This document shows positions 33,726-43,992 of a DNA stretch of 53,878 nt, piece by piece. This stretch comes from Gammaproteobacteria bacterium (lineage in GTDB: Bacteria; Pseudomonadota; Gammaproteobacteria; Natronospirales; REEB76): NCBI GenBank assembly GCA_028870845.1, contig JAGWOR010000014.1, positions 1 through 53,878 on the forward strand. The letters run 5' to 3'. A program made the position numbers and the translations under genes. Below the pieces are notes generated by a model, which was not told the origin of the DNA, ran no database searches, and saw nothing but the letters and a program-made list of their open reading frames with translations. Numbering within the stretch: the first letter of the stretch is position 1; every line of letters starts with the position of its first letter.

Positions 33726-35836
33726 AGCGGTCAAGCTCATTGGGCCGGGCTCCGGCGCTACATGCCGGCACCCCGGTGCGTTTTCTGCGCGGCGTCGGAC
33801 CGCAGCTGGCGGAAAAGCTGGGGCAACTGGGCATACATACGCTTGCCGATCTATTATTTCATCTGCCGCTGCGCTACGAGGACCGCACCCAACTGACGCC
33901 GCTGGGCGCGTTGCAGATCGGCATGCGCACCGCAGTGGAATGCAAGGTGGAACTTACCGAAGTGGTCATACGCCACCGGCGCATGCTGCTGTGCCGGGTG
34001 AGCGACGGCACCGGTGCACTGACGCTCAGGTTTTTCTATTTCAACCAGGCGCAGGCCGATGCCCTGGCACGCGGGGTGACACTGCGTTGCTACGGAGAAG
34101 TGATCCGTGGTCCCGCTTCACTGGAAATGGTGCACCCGGAATACCGGATACTTGAACCCGGCCGGCCGTTGCCGGTGGATGATGCCCTGACGCCCATCTA
34201 CCCCGCCACCCAAGGCGTTGCACAACAGAAGCTGCGGGCATTGTCCACGCAGGTGCTGCAGTTATTGGACAACAGTCCGCAGATATTGCCGGAACTTTTG
34301 CCGCCGGAGTTGCTGGATCACGGCGGCCTGCCGCCGCTCGCCGAGGCGGTGCGCTACGTGCACCGTCCGCCGGTGGGCGCCCCCGTCAATGAACTCATGG
34401 TTGGCAGTCATCCCTCACAACAACGCCTGGCCTTCGAGGAGTTGCTGGCCCACCATTTAAGCCTGCGGCAATTGCGCCTGAACGCCGACCACAGCCGTGC
34501 TTGGCTGATACCGCGCAGCACCCAGTTGTTGGAACAATTCCGTGCGCAACTACCTTTCAAGCTGACCGCTGCTCAACAGCGGGTGACCGCCGAGATTTTC
34601 CGCGACCTGGAGAACAGCACACCGATGATGCGATTGGTGCAGGGGGACGTGGGTTGCGGCAAGACCCTGGTGGCTGCGCTGGCCGCATTGAACTGCATGG
34701 CATCGGGTTTCCAGGTGGCACTCATGGCGCCCACGGAATTGCTGGCGGAGCAGCATCTGCAGACATTCACTCACTGGTTTGCACCACTGGGCTTGCCTCC
34801 GGTATGGCTCAGCGGCCGTATGCCGGCGGCGCAACGCCGCCATGCGCTGGCGGATATCCAGTCCGGCCGCGTGCAAATGATCATCGGCACGCATGCGCTG
34901 TTTCAGCAGGATGTGGAGTTCGCGCGCCTGGCACTGGTGATCATCGATGAACAGCACCGCTTCGGGGTGCACCAGCGGCTGGCGTTGCGCGAGAAAGGCG
35001 CGGCGGATGACCTTCGGCCTCACCAGCTCATCATGACGGCTACGCCCATCCCGCGTACCCTGGCCATGACCGCCTATGCGGACCTGGATGTCTCGGCCGT
35101 CGATGAACTGCCGCCGGGCAGAACGCCGGTCAAGACCGTGGCGGTTTCCGACGCGCGCCGCGCCGAGGTGGTGGCGCGGGTGCGCGCAGCCTGCCGTTCC
35201 GGCAGGCAGGTGTACTGGGTATGCCCGCTGATCGAAGAATCCGAAGATTTGCAGTACCAGGCTGCCGAGGATACGGCTACGCGCCTGGCTTCGGCGCTGC
35301 CGGAATTGCGCATCGGCCTGGTGCACGGGCGCCTGCGGCCGGCACAGAAAGAAACCGTCATGGCGCATTTCAAATCCGCTGCGCTGCAATTGCTGGTGGC
35401 CACCACGGTGATCGAGGTGGGCGTCGATGTGCCAAATGCCAGCCTCATGGTGATCGAGAATGCGGAACGGCTGGGGCTCGCGCAACTGCACCAATTACGC
35501 GGCCGAGTTGGCCGCGGCGCCGCCGAATCCAATTGCGTCATGCTTTATCATGCTCCGCTGTCGCAGGCCGCGCGCAAACGGCTTGAGGTGATGCGCGCCA
35601 CCAATGACGGCTTCGAAATCGCACGCCGTGACCTGGAATTGCGCGGCCCCGGTGAGCTGCTGGGCACCCGCCAGGCGGGTGAATTGAACCTGCGGATCGC
35701 GGATCTGAGCCGGGATGCGGCGCTGGTGCCGAAAGTGCAACAGGCGGCGCAACTATTGTTGGCACGCTATCCAGCGCAGATATCATTGATTGTGCGCCGC
35801 TGGCTGGGTGAAAACAGCCGTTATGCCCGGGTGTAA
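33722..35836 (+). CDS. recG: ATP-dependent DNA helicase RecG
   Basis: Branch-migration helicase that regresses stalled replication forks and processes recombination intermediates. The 704 residues have the N-terminal wedge/OB domain (FLRGVGPQLAEKL to FYFNQAQADAL, about 25-160), Walker A GDVGCGKTLVAALA, the DEQHRFGVHQR box, TATPIPRTLAMT, and the second helicase lobe with RGRVGRGA. The C-terminal LGTRQAGELNLRIADL is characteristic. Its GTG start at 33722 overlaps the ridA stop. Confidence 0.95.
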   Translation: MKRSSSLGRAPALHAGTPVRFLRGVGPQLAEKLGQLGIHTLADLLFHLPLRYEDRTQLTPLGALQIGMRTAVECKVELTEVVIRHRRMLLCRVSDGTGALTLRFFYFNQAQADALARGVTLRCYGEVIRGPASLEMVHPEYRILEPGRPLPVDDALTPIYPATQGVAQQKLRALSTQVLQLLDNSPQILPELLPPELLDHGGLPPLAEAVRYVHRPPVGAPVNELMVGSHPSQQRLAFEELLAHHLSLRQLRLNADHSRAWLIPRSTQLLEQFRAQLPFKLTAAQQRVTAEIFRDLENSTPMMRLVQGDVGCGKTLVAALAALNCMASGFQVALMAPTELLAEQHLQTFTHWFAPLGLPPVWLSGRMPAAQRRHALADIQSGRVQMIIGTHALFQQDVEFARLALVIIDEQHRFGVHQRLALREKGAADDLRPHQLIMTATPIPRTLAMTAYADLDVSAVDELPPGRTPVKTVAVSDARRAEVVARVRAACRSGRQVYWVCPLIEESEDLQYQAAEDTATRLASALPELRIGLVHGRLRPAQKETVMAHFKSAALQLLVATTVIEVGVDVPNASLMVIENAERLGLAQLHQLRGRVGRGAAESNCVMLYHAPLSQAARKRLEVMRATNDGFEIARRDLELRGPGELLGTRQAGELNLRIADLSRDAALVPKVQQAAQLLLARYPAQISLIVRRWLGENSRYARV

Positions 35837-35887
35837 GCCCAATCTCCCGGGGGGATTACGAACCAAGCCTGGCGGGTAACATGCCGC

Positions 35888-36412
35888 ATGAACAATAATG
35901 CCCTTTGGCGATCCCTGGATGCCTGGCCGCTAGCACAGCGGCCAGCTGTGTGGCAGTGGTTGCAACACCCGGGTTCGCTCACAAAAATGCTGCGCGCTGC
36001 GGCCGGCCCTGCATTCCATGTACGGGTTGTGCATGAAGGTCAAACCAGACTGGATCAGGCAGATGCTGAGTTACTGCTGGCGCCGGCAGATGCTTTGGCG
36101 TCGGAGCGCAGCGTGTTTCTGTGCGCTGCCGAGCCGTGGGTGTACGCTCACACCCTGGCGCTCCAAGCCAGCGCGCATTGGCTGGACAAATTGGGTGCCA
36201 CCCCACTGGGTGAACGGGTATTCGCCCATGAGGGCGCGCAACGCAGCAACATCGAGGCGGCGCTACTTGATCACCGGCATGCGCTTTACCAGGCGGCGGT
36301 GGGCGGCCAGCGCATAATCCCGCCCGAGTTATGGGCGCGGCGTTCCATTCTCAAGGTGGAAGACCACCGGCTGCTGATCTATGAATGTTTTTTACCCGGG
36401 ATGACAACCTGA
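35888..36412 (+). CDS. ubiC: Chorismate pyruvate-lyase (UbiC)
   Basis: Releases pyruvate from chorismate to give 4-hydroxybenzoate, the first committed ubiquinone precursor. The 174 residues show the family pattern [19 protein letters not shown] and the closing [24 protein letters not shown], which aligns with E. coli UbiC. The stop TGA shares a base with the ATG of ubiA, so substrate and prenyltransferase genes are coupled. It begins 51 bases after recG. Confidence 0.9.
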   Translation: MNNNALWRSLDAWPLAQRPAVWQWLQHPGSLTKMLRAAAGPAFHVRVVHEGQTRLDQADAELLLAPADALASERSVFLCAAEPWVYAHTLALQASAHWLDKLGATPLGERVFAHEGAQRSNIEAALLDHRHALYQAAVGGQRIIPPELWARRSILKVEDHRLLIYECFLPGMTT

Positions 36413-37350
36413 TGGATCCACGTTTGCGGCGCATGTGGCGGAAATTGCGTTATAACCGCAGCCTGCGGCATTGGCTGTCATTCGCCTTGCAGCGCTCCCG
36501 CGCCTATTTGCGGTTGATGCGGTTGCACCGGCCGATCGGCAGTTTTTTGCTGCTCTGGCCCACGTTGTGGGCTTTGTGGCTGGCGGCAGACGGGCATCCC
36601 GCGCCCAAGCAGTTCACCATCTTCGTGATTGGTGTGTTCGTCATGCGTTCCGCCGGCTGCATCATCAATGATTTCGCCGACCGCAATTTCGACCCCTACG
36701 TGCAACGCACCCGCGAACGGCCACTCGCCACCCGTGAAGTAAGCATCTGGGAGGCGTTGGTCCTGTTTGTGCTGCTGTGCCTTACCGGTTTGGGCCTGGT
36801 GCTGATGCTCAACCGCCTCACGCAGGAACTGGCCGTGATCGGCGCCTTGCTGGTGGTTTCCTATCCATTCATGAAACGCTACACCTATCTGCCGCAACCC
36901 TATCTTGGTCTGGCATTCGGCTGGGGCATACCCATGGCCTATGCCGCAGTCACCGGCGGTGTGCCCACCGTGGCATGGCTGATATTCATCGCCAACATTA
37001 TTTGGGCCACGGTCTATGACACCATGTACGCCATGGTGGACCGGCCGGATGACATCCGTATCGGCGTCAAATCCACCGCCATACTGTTCGGCGACCTGGA
37101 CCGGACGATCATCGCCATTCTGCAGGTCCTGTTGATGCTCAATCTTCTTATGGTCGGCTATCAGACGCATATGAGTGTGGCGTATTACATCGGGCTGGGA
37201 TTCGCACTGTTGTTTGCGGCTTACCAGCAGTTGCTGATCCGCCGTCGCAATCCACAACGCTGTTTCCAGGCATTCATGAATAACAACTGGTTCGGTGCGG
37301 CGGTGTTCGCCGGGATCCTGCTGCATTACACCTTTATCAAGGCACTGTAA
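36412..37350 (+). CDS. ubiA: 4-hydroxybenzoate polyprenyltransferase (UbiA)
   Basis: Inner-membrane prenyltransferase attaching the isoprenoid tail to 4-hydroxybenzoate. The 312 residues contain about eight to nine membrane segments and both Mg-diphosphate motifs: [21 protein letters not shown] and [22 protein letters not shown] 36412 overlaps the ubiC stop; an ATG at 36385 would add nine residues. It ends six bases from the convergent EAL gene. Confidence 0.94.
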   Translation: MDPRLRRMWRKLRYNRSLRHWLSFALQRSRAYLRLMRLHRPIGSFLLLWPTLWALWLAADGHPAPKQFTIFVIGVFVMRSAGCIINDFADRNFDPYVQRTRERPLATREVSIWEALVLFVLLCLTGLGLVLMLNRLTQELAVIGALLVVSYPFMKRYTYLPQPYLGLAFGWGIPMAYAAVTGGVPTVAWLIFIANIIWATVYDTMYAMVDRPDDIRIGVKSTAILFGDLDRTIIAILQVLLMLNLLMVGYQTHMSVAYYIGLGFALLFAAYQQLLIRRRNPQRCFQAFMNNNWFGAAVFAGILLHYTFIKAL

Positions 37351-37356
37351 GGCGGG

Positions 37357-38646
37357 CTAAAAAACCGGCGGCACATACTCATTGATGAATTGCACGAAGG
37401 TAGCTGCAGGGATCGGCTGGCTGATGTAATAACCCTGGGCGTAGTTGCATTGCAGCGCCGCCAGGGCGCGCAGGATTTCCATGCTTTCAACCCCTTCGGC
37501 GGCTACCTGCAATTCAAACGACTGCGCCAGTCCGATGATGGCGCGCACGATGTTGGCATCGGCTTTGCTGGTCAGCATGTTCATGACAAAGCTCTTGTCA
37601 ATCTTGAGCTCGGAAGCCGGGATATTCTTGAAATTCGCCAGCGACGAGTAGCCGGTGCCGAAATCGTCGATGGAAACCATGACCCCGCGGTTCTTGAGTT
37701 CGCGCACGGTCTCGAAGCTGATGTCGGTGTTGTCCATCATGGCCGCTTCGGTGATCTCCAGGATCAGACGGCTGGGCTTGGCGCTCCACAAGCTCATGGC
37801 GTCGCCGACGCGTCTTACCAGGGTCTCGTCTTCCAGCAGGGACGGCGCGATATTGATCGCCAGGGTCAACGGCCCGAAACGGGTTGGCCAGTCGGCCGCA
37901 TGCTGCAGGGCCATATTGATGGCTGCCCAGGTGAGTTCCTTGATCTGACCGGTGCGGGTGGCGACCGGTATGAAAATGTTAGGCGGCACGATTCCGCGCT
38001 TCGGGCTGCGCCAGCGCAGCAAAGCTTCCGCACCCGCCAGCAGTCCACCGCGCAGGTTGATCTTGGGCTGATAGAAAATTTCCAATTCGCCGTTGTCGAG
38101 CGCAGTATCCAGTTCGCTTTCCAGGTCCCAGGCACCAGTCAGGTTTTCCTGGGTATCATCCTTGTACATAAGGTATGGGGCGCCGCTGCGGATTGCATCG
38201 GAGAGCGCCAGTTCTGCGTGTTGCAGCAGTGCATCCGGTTCATCTGCGTGTCCCGGATAAACCGCCAGACCGATATTCGCGCCCATGGAAACCACATGCT
38301 TGTCCAGTTCAAAGGGCGTGGTTAATTCCCGCAGTATCTTGTTGGCGGCCAGGATGCTGTGCCCCTGGTTCATGATCTCCGGCAGTATTACCGCATATTC
38401 ATGATCACCTATGCGCATGATGCGGTCCTGCTCCCTGCAGGCGAACGCCAGGCGGTTAGCCAACTGCTCCATCAGGGCCTCGATACTGCGATAACCGAAC
38501 AGCGCGCCCAATTCCTGGCCGCGCTTGAATTGGATCACCAGCAAGGCCAGTTCACTGCTGTTTGATCTGGCGCGGCGGATATAGCTGCCCAGATGGCGCA
38601 TCAGGGATGGACGATTGGGACGTAGCGAAAGGATCTTGTCTGTCAT
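37357..38646 (-). CDS. c-di-GMP phosphodiesterase: degenerate GGDEF plus intact EAL
   Basis: Cytoplasmic protein of 429 residues with no sensor or membrane segment. The N-terminal GGDEF domain (about 20-165) has RIGDHEYAV where the active loop should be, so cyclase activity is unlikely. The EAL domain (about 180-425) keeps FYQPKINL, AEALLRW, LAINIAP, ILEITEAAM, SIDDFGTGYSSL, LKIDKSFV and AAEGVES, which together cover the catalytic metal ligands and Lys. It is therefore predicted to degrade c-di-GMP. It follows the HD-GYP gene by 21 bases. Confidence 0.92.
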   Translation of the reverse strand: MTDKILSLRPNRPSLMRHLGSYIRRARSNSSELALLVIQFKRGQELGALFGYRSIEALMEQLANRLAFACREQDRIMRIGDHEYAVILPEIMNQGHSILAANKILRELTTPFELDKHVVSMGANIGLAVYPGHADEPDALLQHAELALSDAIRSGAPYLMYKDDTQENLTGAWDLESELDTALDNGELEIFYQPKINLRGGLLAGAEALLRWRSPKRGIVPPNIFIPVATRTGQIKELTWAAINMALQHAADWPTRFGPLTLAINIAPSLLEDETLVRRVGDAMSLWSAKPSRLILEITEAAMMDNTDISFETVRELKNRGVMVSIDDFGTGYSSLANFKNIPASELKIDKSFVMNMLTSKADANIVRAIIGLAQSFELQVAAEGVESMEILRALAALQCNYAQGYYISQPIPAATFVQFINEYVPPVF

Positions 38647-38667
38647 TCAGAATCCGACCGTGGAGTG

Positions 38668-39936
38668 TCAGAGATAAAGTTCCTGCGGATTGATGCCATA
38701 GGAGCCTGGTTCCAGGCACTTTTCGATCCATAAATCTTCGGCGCCTTTCAGATGCGAATCGAAATGCAGGTCGACGGTGTTGAATTGCGGAAGACGCTGC
38801 TTTTTTTCATCCAGTATCAGCATGATGCGTGGTTTGAGCCGGCGCGATTCATTCTGGGCGATTACGATTGCAACCGCGCCGTTGTTCAGTTCCACCAATG
38901 AGCCGGTGGGGAAAACCCCCACCACTTGCATGAACTGCTCAATGACCTCGGGCTGGAACAGGGTGCCGCGCCAGCTGTAGATTTCGCGCACAGCTTCATA
39001 CGGAGTGCGCTGTTTGCTGTAGGGCCGTGGACTGGTGATGGCGTCATAGCAGTCGACCATGCCGGCTATCTTGGCAAAAGTGGGAATCTGGTTTTCCCTG
39101 AGCTTGTCTGGATAACCGCTGCCGTCATGGCGTTCATGATGACTGCGCACCAGAGACAATATCCGGTCGGTGACTCCCTCGGTACTTTCCAGCAGGTTGA
39201 TCCCGTAGTCCACGTGATTGCGCATCACGTGCCATTCAACCTCAGTGAGTTTGTCCGCTTTTATCAGTATCGCATGCGGCAGTTTGGTCTTGCCGACATC
39301 AAACAGCATGCACCCCAGGCCGATTTCCAGCAATGAACCTTTGTCCAGGCCCAGGTGACGACCGAAGGTGATTCCCCAGATGGAGGTGCTGACCGAATGA
39401 TGGTACATATAAGTGTCATATTTCTTTATACGCGACAGCCAGATCAGCGCATCCGGGTTGCGCAGCACGCTTTCCACCATGGGTCCCACGGTAGTTTTTA
39501 CGATGCGCACATCCAGCAGGCCTTCGGTCTGGAGTTTGGTGATCAAATCTTCAACTGCCCGATTGGCCTCGTCGAAAATCTTCTTGGCCACGGGTAATTC
39601 GTTTTCCATGTTTTGAGTATTGGCATACACCGTGCGGTTGCGCTTGCTGGCCGCAGGCCGGGGTTTGCCGAAATGCAGGCTGGTTATTTGGGTGATGGTG
39701 CGGTTTTCATCCTGGTCCTTCTTGTTTTTGGAGGATGATGCATTGCTGCTTTGCTCGAAATCCACATAAACATACTTGCAGTGGTGTTGCAGTTCTTTCA
39801 CTTCTTCGAGATTGCGTATAAAAAATCCCTGGAACAGGAAGGGAGTGTCGGTCCAGGGTCGGTCGAGACGCGCGACGTACATCCCGATCTCGAGATCCTT
39901 GGTGCTTACTTTTATTTGATTTTGGGACTCGACCAT
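38668..39936 (-). CDS. DUF3391/HD-GYP domain protein with altered HD pair
   Basis: The 422 residues contain a DUF3391 domain (about 8-60, DLEIGMYVARLDRPWTDTPF) and an HD-GYP domain (about 170-360). YHHSVSTS, the RNHVDYG His, and SHHERHDGSGYP are in place, but the usual LLHDIGK reads MLFDVGK, so the His of the HD metal pair is Phe. It may be catalytically weakened, or the family may use another ligand here. The gene heads a two-gene unit with the EAL protein. Confidence 0.9.
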   Translation of the reverse strand: MVESQNQIKVSTKDLEIGMYVARLDRPWTDTPFLFQGFFIRNLEEVKELQHHCKYVYVDFEQSSNASSSKNKKDQDENRTITQITSLHFGKPRPAASKRNRTVYANTQNMENELPVAKKIFDEANRAVEDLITKLQTEGLLDVRIVKTTVGPMVESVLRNPDALIWLSRIKKYDTYMYHHSVSTSIWGITFGRHLGLDKGSLLEIGLGCMLFDVGKTKLPHAILIKADKLTEVEWHVMRNHVDYGINLLESTEGVTDRILSLVRSHHERHDGSGYPDKLRENQIPTFAKIAGMVDCYDAITSPRPYSKQRTPYEAVREIYSWRGTLFQPEVIEQFMQVVGVFPTGSLVELNNGAVAIVIAQNESRRLKPRIMLILDEKKQRLPQFNTVDLHFDSHLKGAEDLWIEKCLEPGSYGINPQELYL

Positions 39937-40053
39937 GGTTATCCGTTCATTGTGACGTGGACGTACGCCTGCCCCGAACGCGCGGATTTAAACCGCACCA
40001 GTAAGCGCGATCCGATTCAGGCCAGTATGGTACGGGGGCCGGGGGTTTGACAA

Positions 40054-40079
40054 TCGCCAGCCACACCGGTTACTGGCGA
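40054..40079 (-). terminator. Hairpin after comF (weak terminator candidate)
   Basis: TCGCCAG (40054-40060) and CTGGCGA (40073-40079) form a perfect seven-base stem with a 12-base loop just beyond the comF stop. The T tract that should follow on the minus strand is poor. Confidence 0.3.
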
Positions 40080-40081
40080 AA

Positions 40082-40798
40082 TCAGGCGTTGCGCGCGGCG
40101 CGCGCCAGGCACCATACCTGCACGCGGGCGGCACCGGCCTCACGCAGGGCGGTGCTAAGGGCCGAGGCTGTGGCGCCGGTGGTCAGGACGTCGTCCAGGA
40201 TGGCCACATGTGCACCCGCCAGGCAACGGTTGACCCGGAAAGCCGATCGCAGATTGCGGCGGCGCGCCACCGCGTCCAGCTCCGACTGCACCGCAGTATC
40301 CTTGATGCGCACGCACACGCCTGGATGGGCGATGCTCAGCCGCAGACGCCGCGCCACCGGCCTGGCGAGTTCGCGGGCTTGATTGAACCCGCGTTGCCGC
40401 AGGCGCGCGCTATGCAGAGGTACCGGTAACAGCAAGTCCGGTCGCGTGCTGCATCCGGCAGCCAGATATTCCGCCAGCAATTCACCCAACAGTTTGCCGG
40501 TGGCCAGGTCGCTGTTGAATTTGAAGCGCTGTAGCAGTTGATTCAAAGGCCAGGCATACAGCAGTGGGCTGCAGGCGCCATCCCAAGCCGGCGGATCTTT
40601 AAGACATGCACCACAACTGCGTATTGGGCTTTGTTCGGGCAGCGGAGCGGCACAGATACCGCAGCAATGCCGGTTCCAGCTGAGTTCCCGCATGCAGTCG
40701 GAGCATAGTTCCCTGCGACTATGGCTGCGTTGCCCGCACAACAGGCAGTCTGGGCTGAACGGCAGCTGCCATAAGCGTTCCATACGGCCGTAAACCAT
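40082..40798 (-). CDS. ComF family phosphoribosyltransferase-like protein
   Basis: Cytoplasmic protein related to ComF/GntX, involved in DNA uptake or use in competent bacteria. The 238 residues start with a zinc-ribbon region ([25 protein letters not shown]), followed by the PRT domain with [18 protein letters not shown] and the PRPP-binding [17 protein letters not shown] 40798 lies inside a BirA-like operator; an ATG at 40783 would avoid that. It is divergent from the biotin operon, and type IV pilus genes elsewhere in the window would fit a competence role. Confidence 0.9.
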   Translation of the reverse strand: MVYGRMERLWQLPFSPDCLLCGQRSHSRRELCSDCMRELSWNRHCCGICAAPLPEQSPIRSCGACLKDPPAWDGACSPLLYAWPLNQLLQRFKFNSDLATGKLLGELLAEYLAAGCSTRPDLLLPVPLHSARLRQRGFNQARELARPVARRLRLSIAHPGVCVRIKDTAVQSELDAVARRRNLRSAFRVNRCLAGAHVAILDDVLTTGATASALSTALREAGAARVQVWCLARAARNA

Positions 40799-40820
40799 TC
40801 CTTGTTCTCCAGGTTGACAG
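40788..40820. promoter_or_regulatory. BirA-like biotin operator
   Basis: Half-sites CCGTAAACC (40788-40796) and GGTTGACAG (40812-40820) are separated by 15 bases. Each matches the known BirA consensus half-sites (TTGTAAACC and GGTTTACAA) at seven of nine positions. The right half overlaps the bioB -35 hexamer and the left half overlaps the start of comF. Confidence 0.7.
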
Positions 40821-40841
40821 TGACTTATATCCCTTTACACT
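40814..40841 (+). promoter_or_regulatory. bioB promoter with consensus -35
   Basis: TTGACA (40814-40819), a 16-base spacer and TACACT (40836-40841) lie about 60 bases before bioB. The -35 is embedded in the BirA-like half-site, so repressor binding would exclude RNA polymerase. Confidence 0.7.
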
Positions 40842-40902
40842 GCTCCCCGCCTATTTTGGATGCCTGCATTCAGCTACGGCAGCCAACCCGCGGGAGCCCA
40901 GC

Positions 40903-41946
40903 ATGCACTCTTTTAATGTCACCGCCAAATCCGACATCCGTCACGATTGGACCCTGGAAGAAGTAACAGCGCTTCTGGCGCTGCCATTCAATGATCTTCT
41001 GTACCAGGCCCACAGCCTGCACCGGCGGTATTTCGATCCCAATGCGGTGCAGATCTCGACTCTGTTGTCCATTAAGACCGGCGCCTGTCCGGAAGACTGC
41101 AAGTACTGTCCGCAGAGCGCCCGTTACCACACCGGACTCAAGGCCGAAAAACTCATGGACCTGGATGAGGTGGTGCGACAGGCAAAGCTGGCCCGCGAAA
41201 ACGGCGCCACACGTTTTTGCATGGGTGCCGCCTATCGCAATCCGAAGGACAGGGACCTGGACAAGATCATCGATATGGTGATTGCGGTGCGCGGCTTGGG
41301 CATGGAAACCTGCGCCACCCTCGGCATGCTGACGGCGGCCCAGGCCAAACGCCTGGCGGATGCCGGACTCGATTATTACAACCACAATATCGATACCTCG
41401 GAAAACTATTACCGCGAAATCATCACCACCCGCAGTTTTCAGGAGCGCCTGGATACCCTGGAGAACGTACGCGCATCGGGCATGCATGTATGCAGCGGCG
41501 GCATCATCGGCATGGGCGAGAGCCGCGATGACCATGCCGCCATGCTGCAGACCCTGGCCACGCTCCCGCAGCACCCGGAAAGCGTACCCATCAACCAGCT
41601 GGTGCAGGTGGAGGGCACTCCGCTGCACGGACGCGAGGGCGTAGACCCCTTCGATTTCATCCGTGTCATCGCCGTGGCGCGCATTCTCATGCCCAAATCA
41701 CACGTGCGGCTGTCCGCCGGCCGCTCACAGATGCATGACGAGATGCAGGCTCTGGCGTTTTTTGCCGGCGCCAATTCCATCTTTTATGGCGACAAACTCC
41801 TGACCACTGAGAATCCCCAGCAGGACGCCGATCGGAGCTTGTTTGCTCGCCTTGGTATCCACGCTGAAACCCCGGTTTCCGCCGGCAACCCGGCGCAGGG
41901 CACCGGCATTGCGGAATCCCATGAGCAACGCTGCGCAGCGACTTGA
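40903..41946 (+). CDS. bioB: Biotin synthase (BioB)
   Basis: Radical SAM enzyme inserting sulfur into dethiobiotin. The 347 residues carry [14 protein letters not shown] with the CxxxCxxC cluster ligands near residue 62, the YNHNIDTS motif, and RLSAGRSQM with the Arg ligand of the auxiliary cluster. GGGAG six bases before ATG 40903 supports the start. It leads bioB-bioF-bioH-bioC-bioD, and its last 26 bases overlap bioF. Confidence 0.97.
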   Translation: MHSFNVTAKSDIRHDWTLEEVTALLALPFNDLLYQAHSLHRRYFDPNAVQISTLLSIKTGACPEDCKYCPQSARYHTGLKAEKLMDLDEVVRQAKLARENGATRFCMGAAYRNPKDRDLDKIIDMVIAVRGLGMETCATLGMLTAAQAKRLADAGLDYYNHNIDTSENYYREIITTRSFQERLDTLENVRASGMHVCSGGIIGMGESRDDHAAMLQTLATLPQHPESVPINQLVQVEGTPLHGREGVDPFDFIRVIAVARILMPKSHVRLSAGRSQMHDEMQALAFFAGANSIFYGDKLLTTENPQQDADRSLFARLGIHAETPVSAGNPAQGTGIAESHEQRCAAT

Positions 41947-43102
41947 TGCGCTGCTTAAACCGGATCTGGAGGCTCTAAAAGCCCGCTCACTGTTCCGATT
42001 GCGGCAGCTGGTGGATGGTCCGCAAGGTGCAGAAATCCAGTTCGATGGCCGGCGGTGCCTGAATTTCTCCAGCAATGATTATCTGGGTCTCGCCGGGCAT
42101 CCGGCATTGCGCGCGGCCGTGCGCCAGGCACTGGACATGTACGGCACAGGCAGCGGCGCCTCCCATCTCATTACCGGGCATACGCGCGCGCACGCGGAAT
42201 TTGAAGCCGAGCTGGCGGAGTTCGTGCAGCGTCCGCGGGCGCTGCTGTTTTCCACCGGCTACATGGCGAACTTGGGTGTGGCCGGTGCGCTGCTGGGCCG
42301 CGGCGACCGGATGCTGGCAGACCGTCTGTGCCATGCCTCGCTGCTGGATGCGTGCCGGTACTCGGGTGCACGCTTTAGCCGCTATCCGCACGCACAAGCC
42401 GACGCACCCCAGTGGCGCCGCATCCAATCCGGCGCGAACACCCTGGTGGTGACCGATGGGGTATTCAGCATGGACGGTGATATGGCGCCACTGCCGGCGC
42501 TGGCACGCGCCTGCGAAACAGCGGGCGCGTTTCTAATGGTGGATGACGCACACGGTTTTGGTGTGCTCGGCGCTCATGGCCGCGGCAGCCTGGAGCATTT
42601 CGGCCTGGACATGCGTCAGGTACCGATCCTCATGGCTACGCTGGGCAAGGCCCTGGGCGGCTTCGGGGCGTTTGTAGCCGGCAGTGAAGCACTGGTGGAA
42701 ACCCTGATCCAGCGCGCCCGTACCTACATCTACACCACCGCGACACCCGCCTGTGTGGCGGAAGCCGGGCGCGCGGCGCTCAGACTGGTACAGGCCGAGG
42801 ACTGGCGACGGACACATCTCAAACAGCTGATCCAGCGATTTCGCTTGGGCGCCGCGCAGCTCAAACTGCCAGTATTGGAATCCAGCACGGCTATCCAGCC
42901 GCTGTTGTTGGGTGATGCTGAGCGCGCGCTGTCGGTGTCCGAAAGCTTGCGTGAACGCGGCCTGTTGGCGCTGGCGATCCGCCCGCCAACGGTGCCAGCC
43001 GGTAGCGCCCGGCTGCGCATCACATTGACGGCCGCACACTCCGGGCAGCATGTGGACCGGCTGTTGGAGGCGCTTACGGAGGTCATGAGCAATGCCAACT
43101 GA
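41921..43102 (+). CDS. bioF: 8-amino-7-oxononanoate synthase (BioF)
   Basis: PLP enzyme joining pimeloyl-thioester and alanine. The 393 residues show [46 protein letters not shown] and the PLP lysine in [15 protein letters not shown] 41921 matches the family start and lies within the end of bioB; an upstream start at 41843 is not needed. The stop TGA overlaps an ATG of the next frame by one base. Confidence 0.95.
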   Translation: MSNAAQRLDALLKPDLEALKARSLFRLRQLVDGPQGAEIQFDGRRCLNFSSNDYLGLAGHPALRAAVRQALDMYGTGSGASHLITGHTRAHAEFEAELAEFVQRPRALLFSTGYMANLGVAGALLGRGDRMLADRLCHASLLDACRYSGARFSRYPHAQADAPQWRRIQSGANTLVVTDGVFSMDGDMAPLPALARACETAGAFLMVDDAHGFGVLGAHGRGSLEHFGLDMRQVPILMATLGKALGGFGAFVAGSEALVETLIQRARTYIYTTATPACVAEAGRAALRLVQAEDWRRTHLKQLIQRFRLGAAQLKLPVLESSTAIQPLLLGDAERALSVSESLRERGLLALAIRPPTVPAGSARLRITLTAAHSGQHVDRLLEALTEVMSNAN

Positions 43103-43992
43103 TGAGGCGAAGATCGGCGTGTTGTGTTACACCGCAAGCTGCGGCACCGGCGGGTACCTTTAGTATGCGATTGCATGTGGAAAGCGGCGGCGCCGGCAGC
43201 GACCTGTTCCTGGTGCACGGCTGGTGCCTGCACAGCGGTGTATGGAACGGTCTGCTTCCGCAACTGGAAAAAAACTATCGGGTGACGTGCGTGGATCTGC
43301 CGGGCCACGGATACAGTCGTGCGCTGCCCATGCCGGGCACAATCCAATCCCTGGCGCGGGAATTACTCGATGTCGCGCCGCCGGATGCCGTGTGGCTGGG
43401 TTGGTCATTGGGTGGGCTTGCGTGTCTGCGCGCAGCCGTGGATAACCCGCAGCGTATCCGTGCCTTGGTGCTGGTGTGTGCCACACCCAGATTTTTGACC
43501 GCAACAGACTGGCCGCACGCTATGCCATTGCAGCAGCTGCAGAATCTGGTCGACGAACTGCGGAATAATTACCGCACTAGCGTGCAAAGATTCCTGGCAT
43601 TGCAAGTGCACGAAGACAGCTCTGCGCGGGCAATGCTGCGGCAGTTGCGGGCGCTGCTGTACGCACATGGCGAACCATCGCCTGCGGATCTGGAGCGCGG
43701 CCTGATGCTGTTGCGTGACACTGACCTGCGCCCGGAACTGGAGCGCGTGCAACAGCCCACGCTGGCGGTGATGGGCGGGTATGACCGGCTGGTGCCCGCG
43801 CAGGCAGGCCAGGCTATAGCCGCCGCGATCCACGGCGCGCAATGCATGGTTTTTCCCAAGGCCGCGCATGCGCCATTTTTATCCGACCCCACATCATTCA
43901 TCTCGGTTTTGCAGCAGTTCATGCAGGCTGTTCCGGAGCGGATATCCACGAACAGCGCAAATCAACTGGTATCTTCGGCGCGCTGCCCATGA
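43102..43992 (+). CDS. bioH: Pimeloyl-[ACP] methyl ester esterase (BioH)
   Basis: Alpha/beta hydrolase that removes the methyl group from pimeloyl-ACP methyl ester, ending fatty-acid-type elongation. LVHGWCLHSGVWN (oxyanion region), GWSLGG with the nucleophile Ser, GGYDRLVP with Asp and KAAHAPF with His form the triad. The ATG at 43102 overlaps the bioF stop (TGATG) and gives 296 residues. An ATG at 43165 would remove 21 residues and better match other BioH starts. It overlaps bioC by four bases. Confidence 0.88.
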   Translation: MRRRSACCVTPQAAAPAGTFSMRLHVESGGAGSDLFLVHGWCLHSGVWNGLLPQLEKNYRVTCVDLPGHGYSRALPMPGTIQSLARELLDVAPPDAVWLGWSLGGLACLRAAVDNPQRIRALVLVCATPRFLTATDWPHAMPLQQLQNLVDELRNNYRTSVQRFLALQVHEDSSARAMLRQLRALLYAHGEPSPADLERGLMLLRDTDLRPELERVQQPTLAVMGGYDRLVPAQAGQAIAAAIHGAQCMVFPKAAHAPFLSDPTSFISVLQQFMQAVPERISTNSANQLVSSARCP

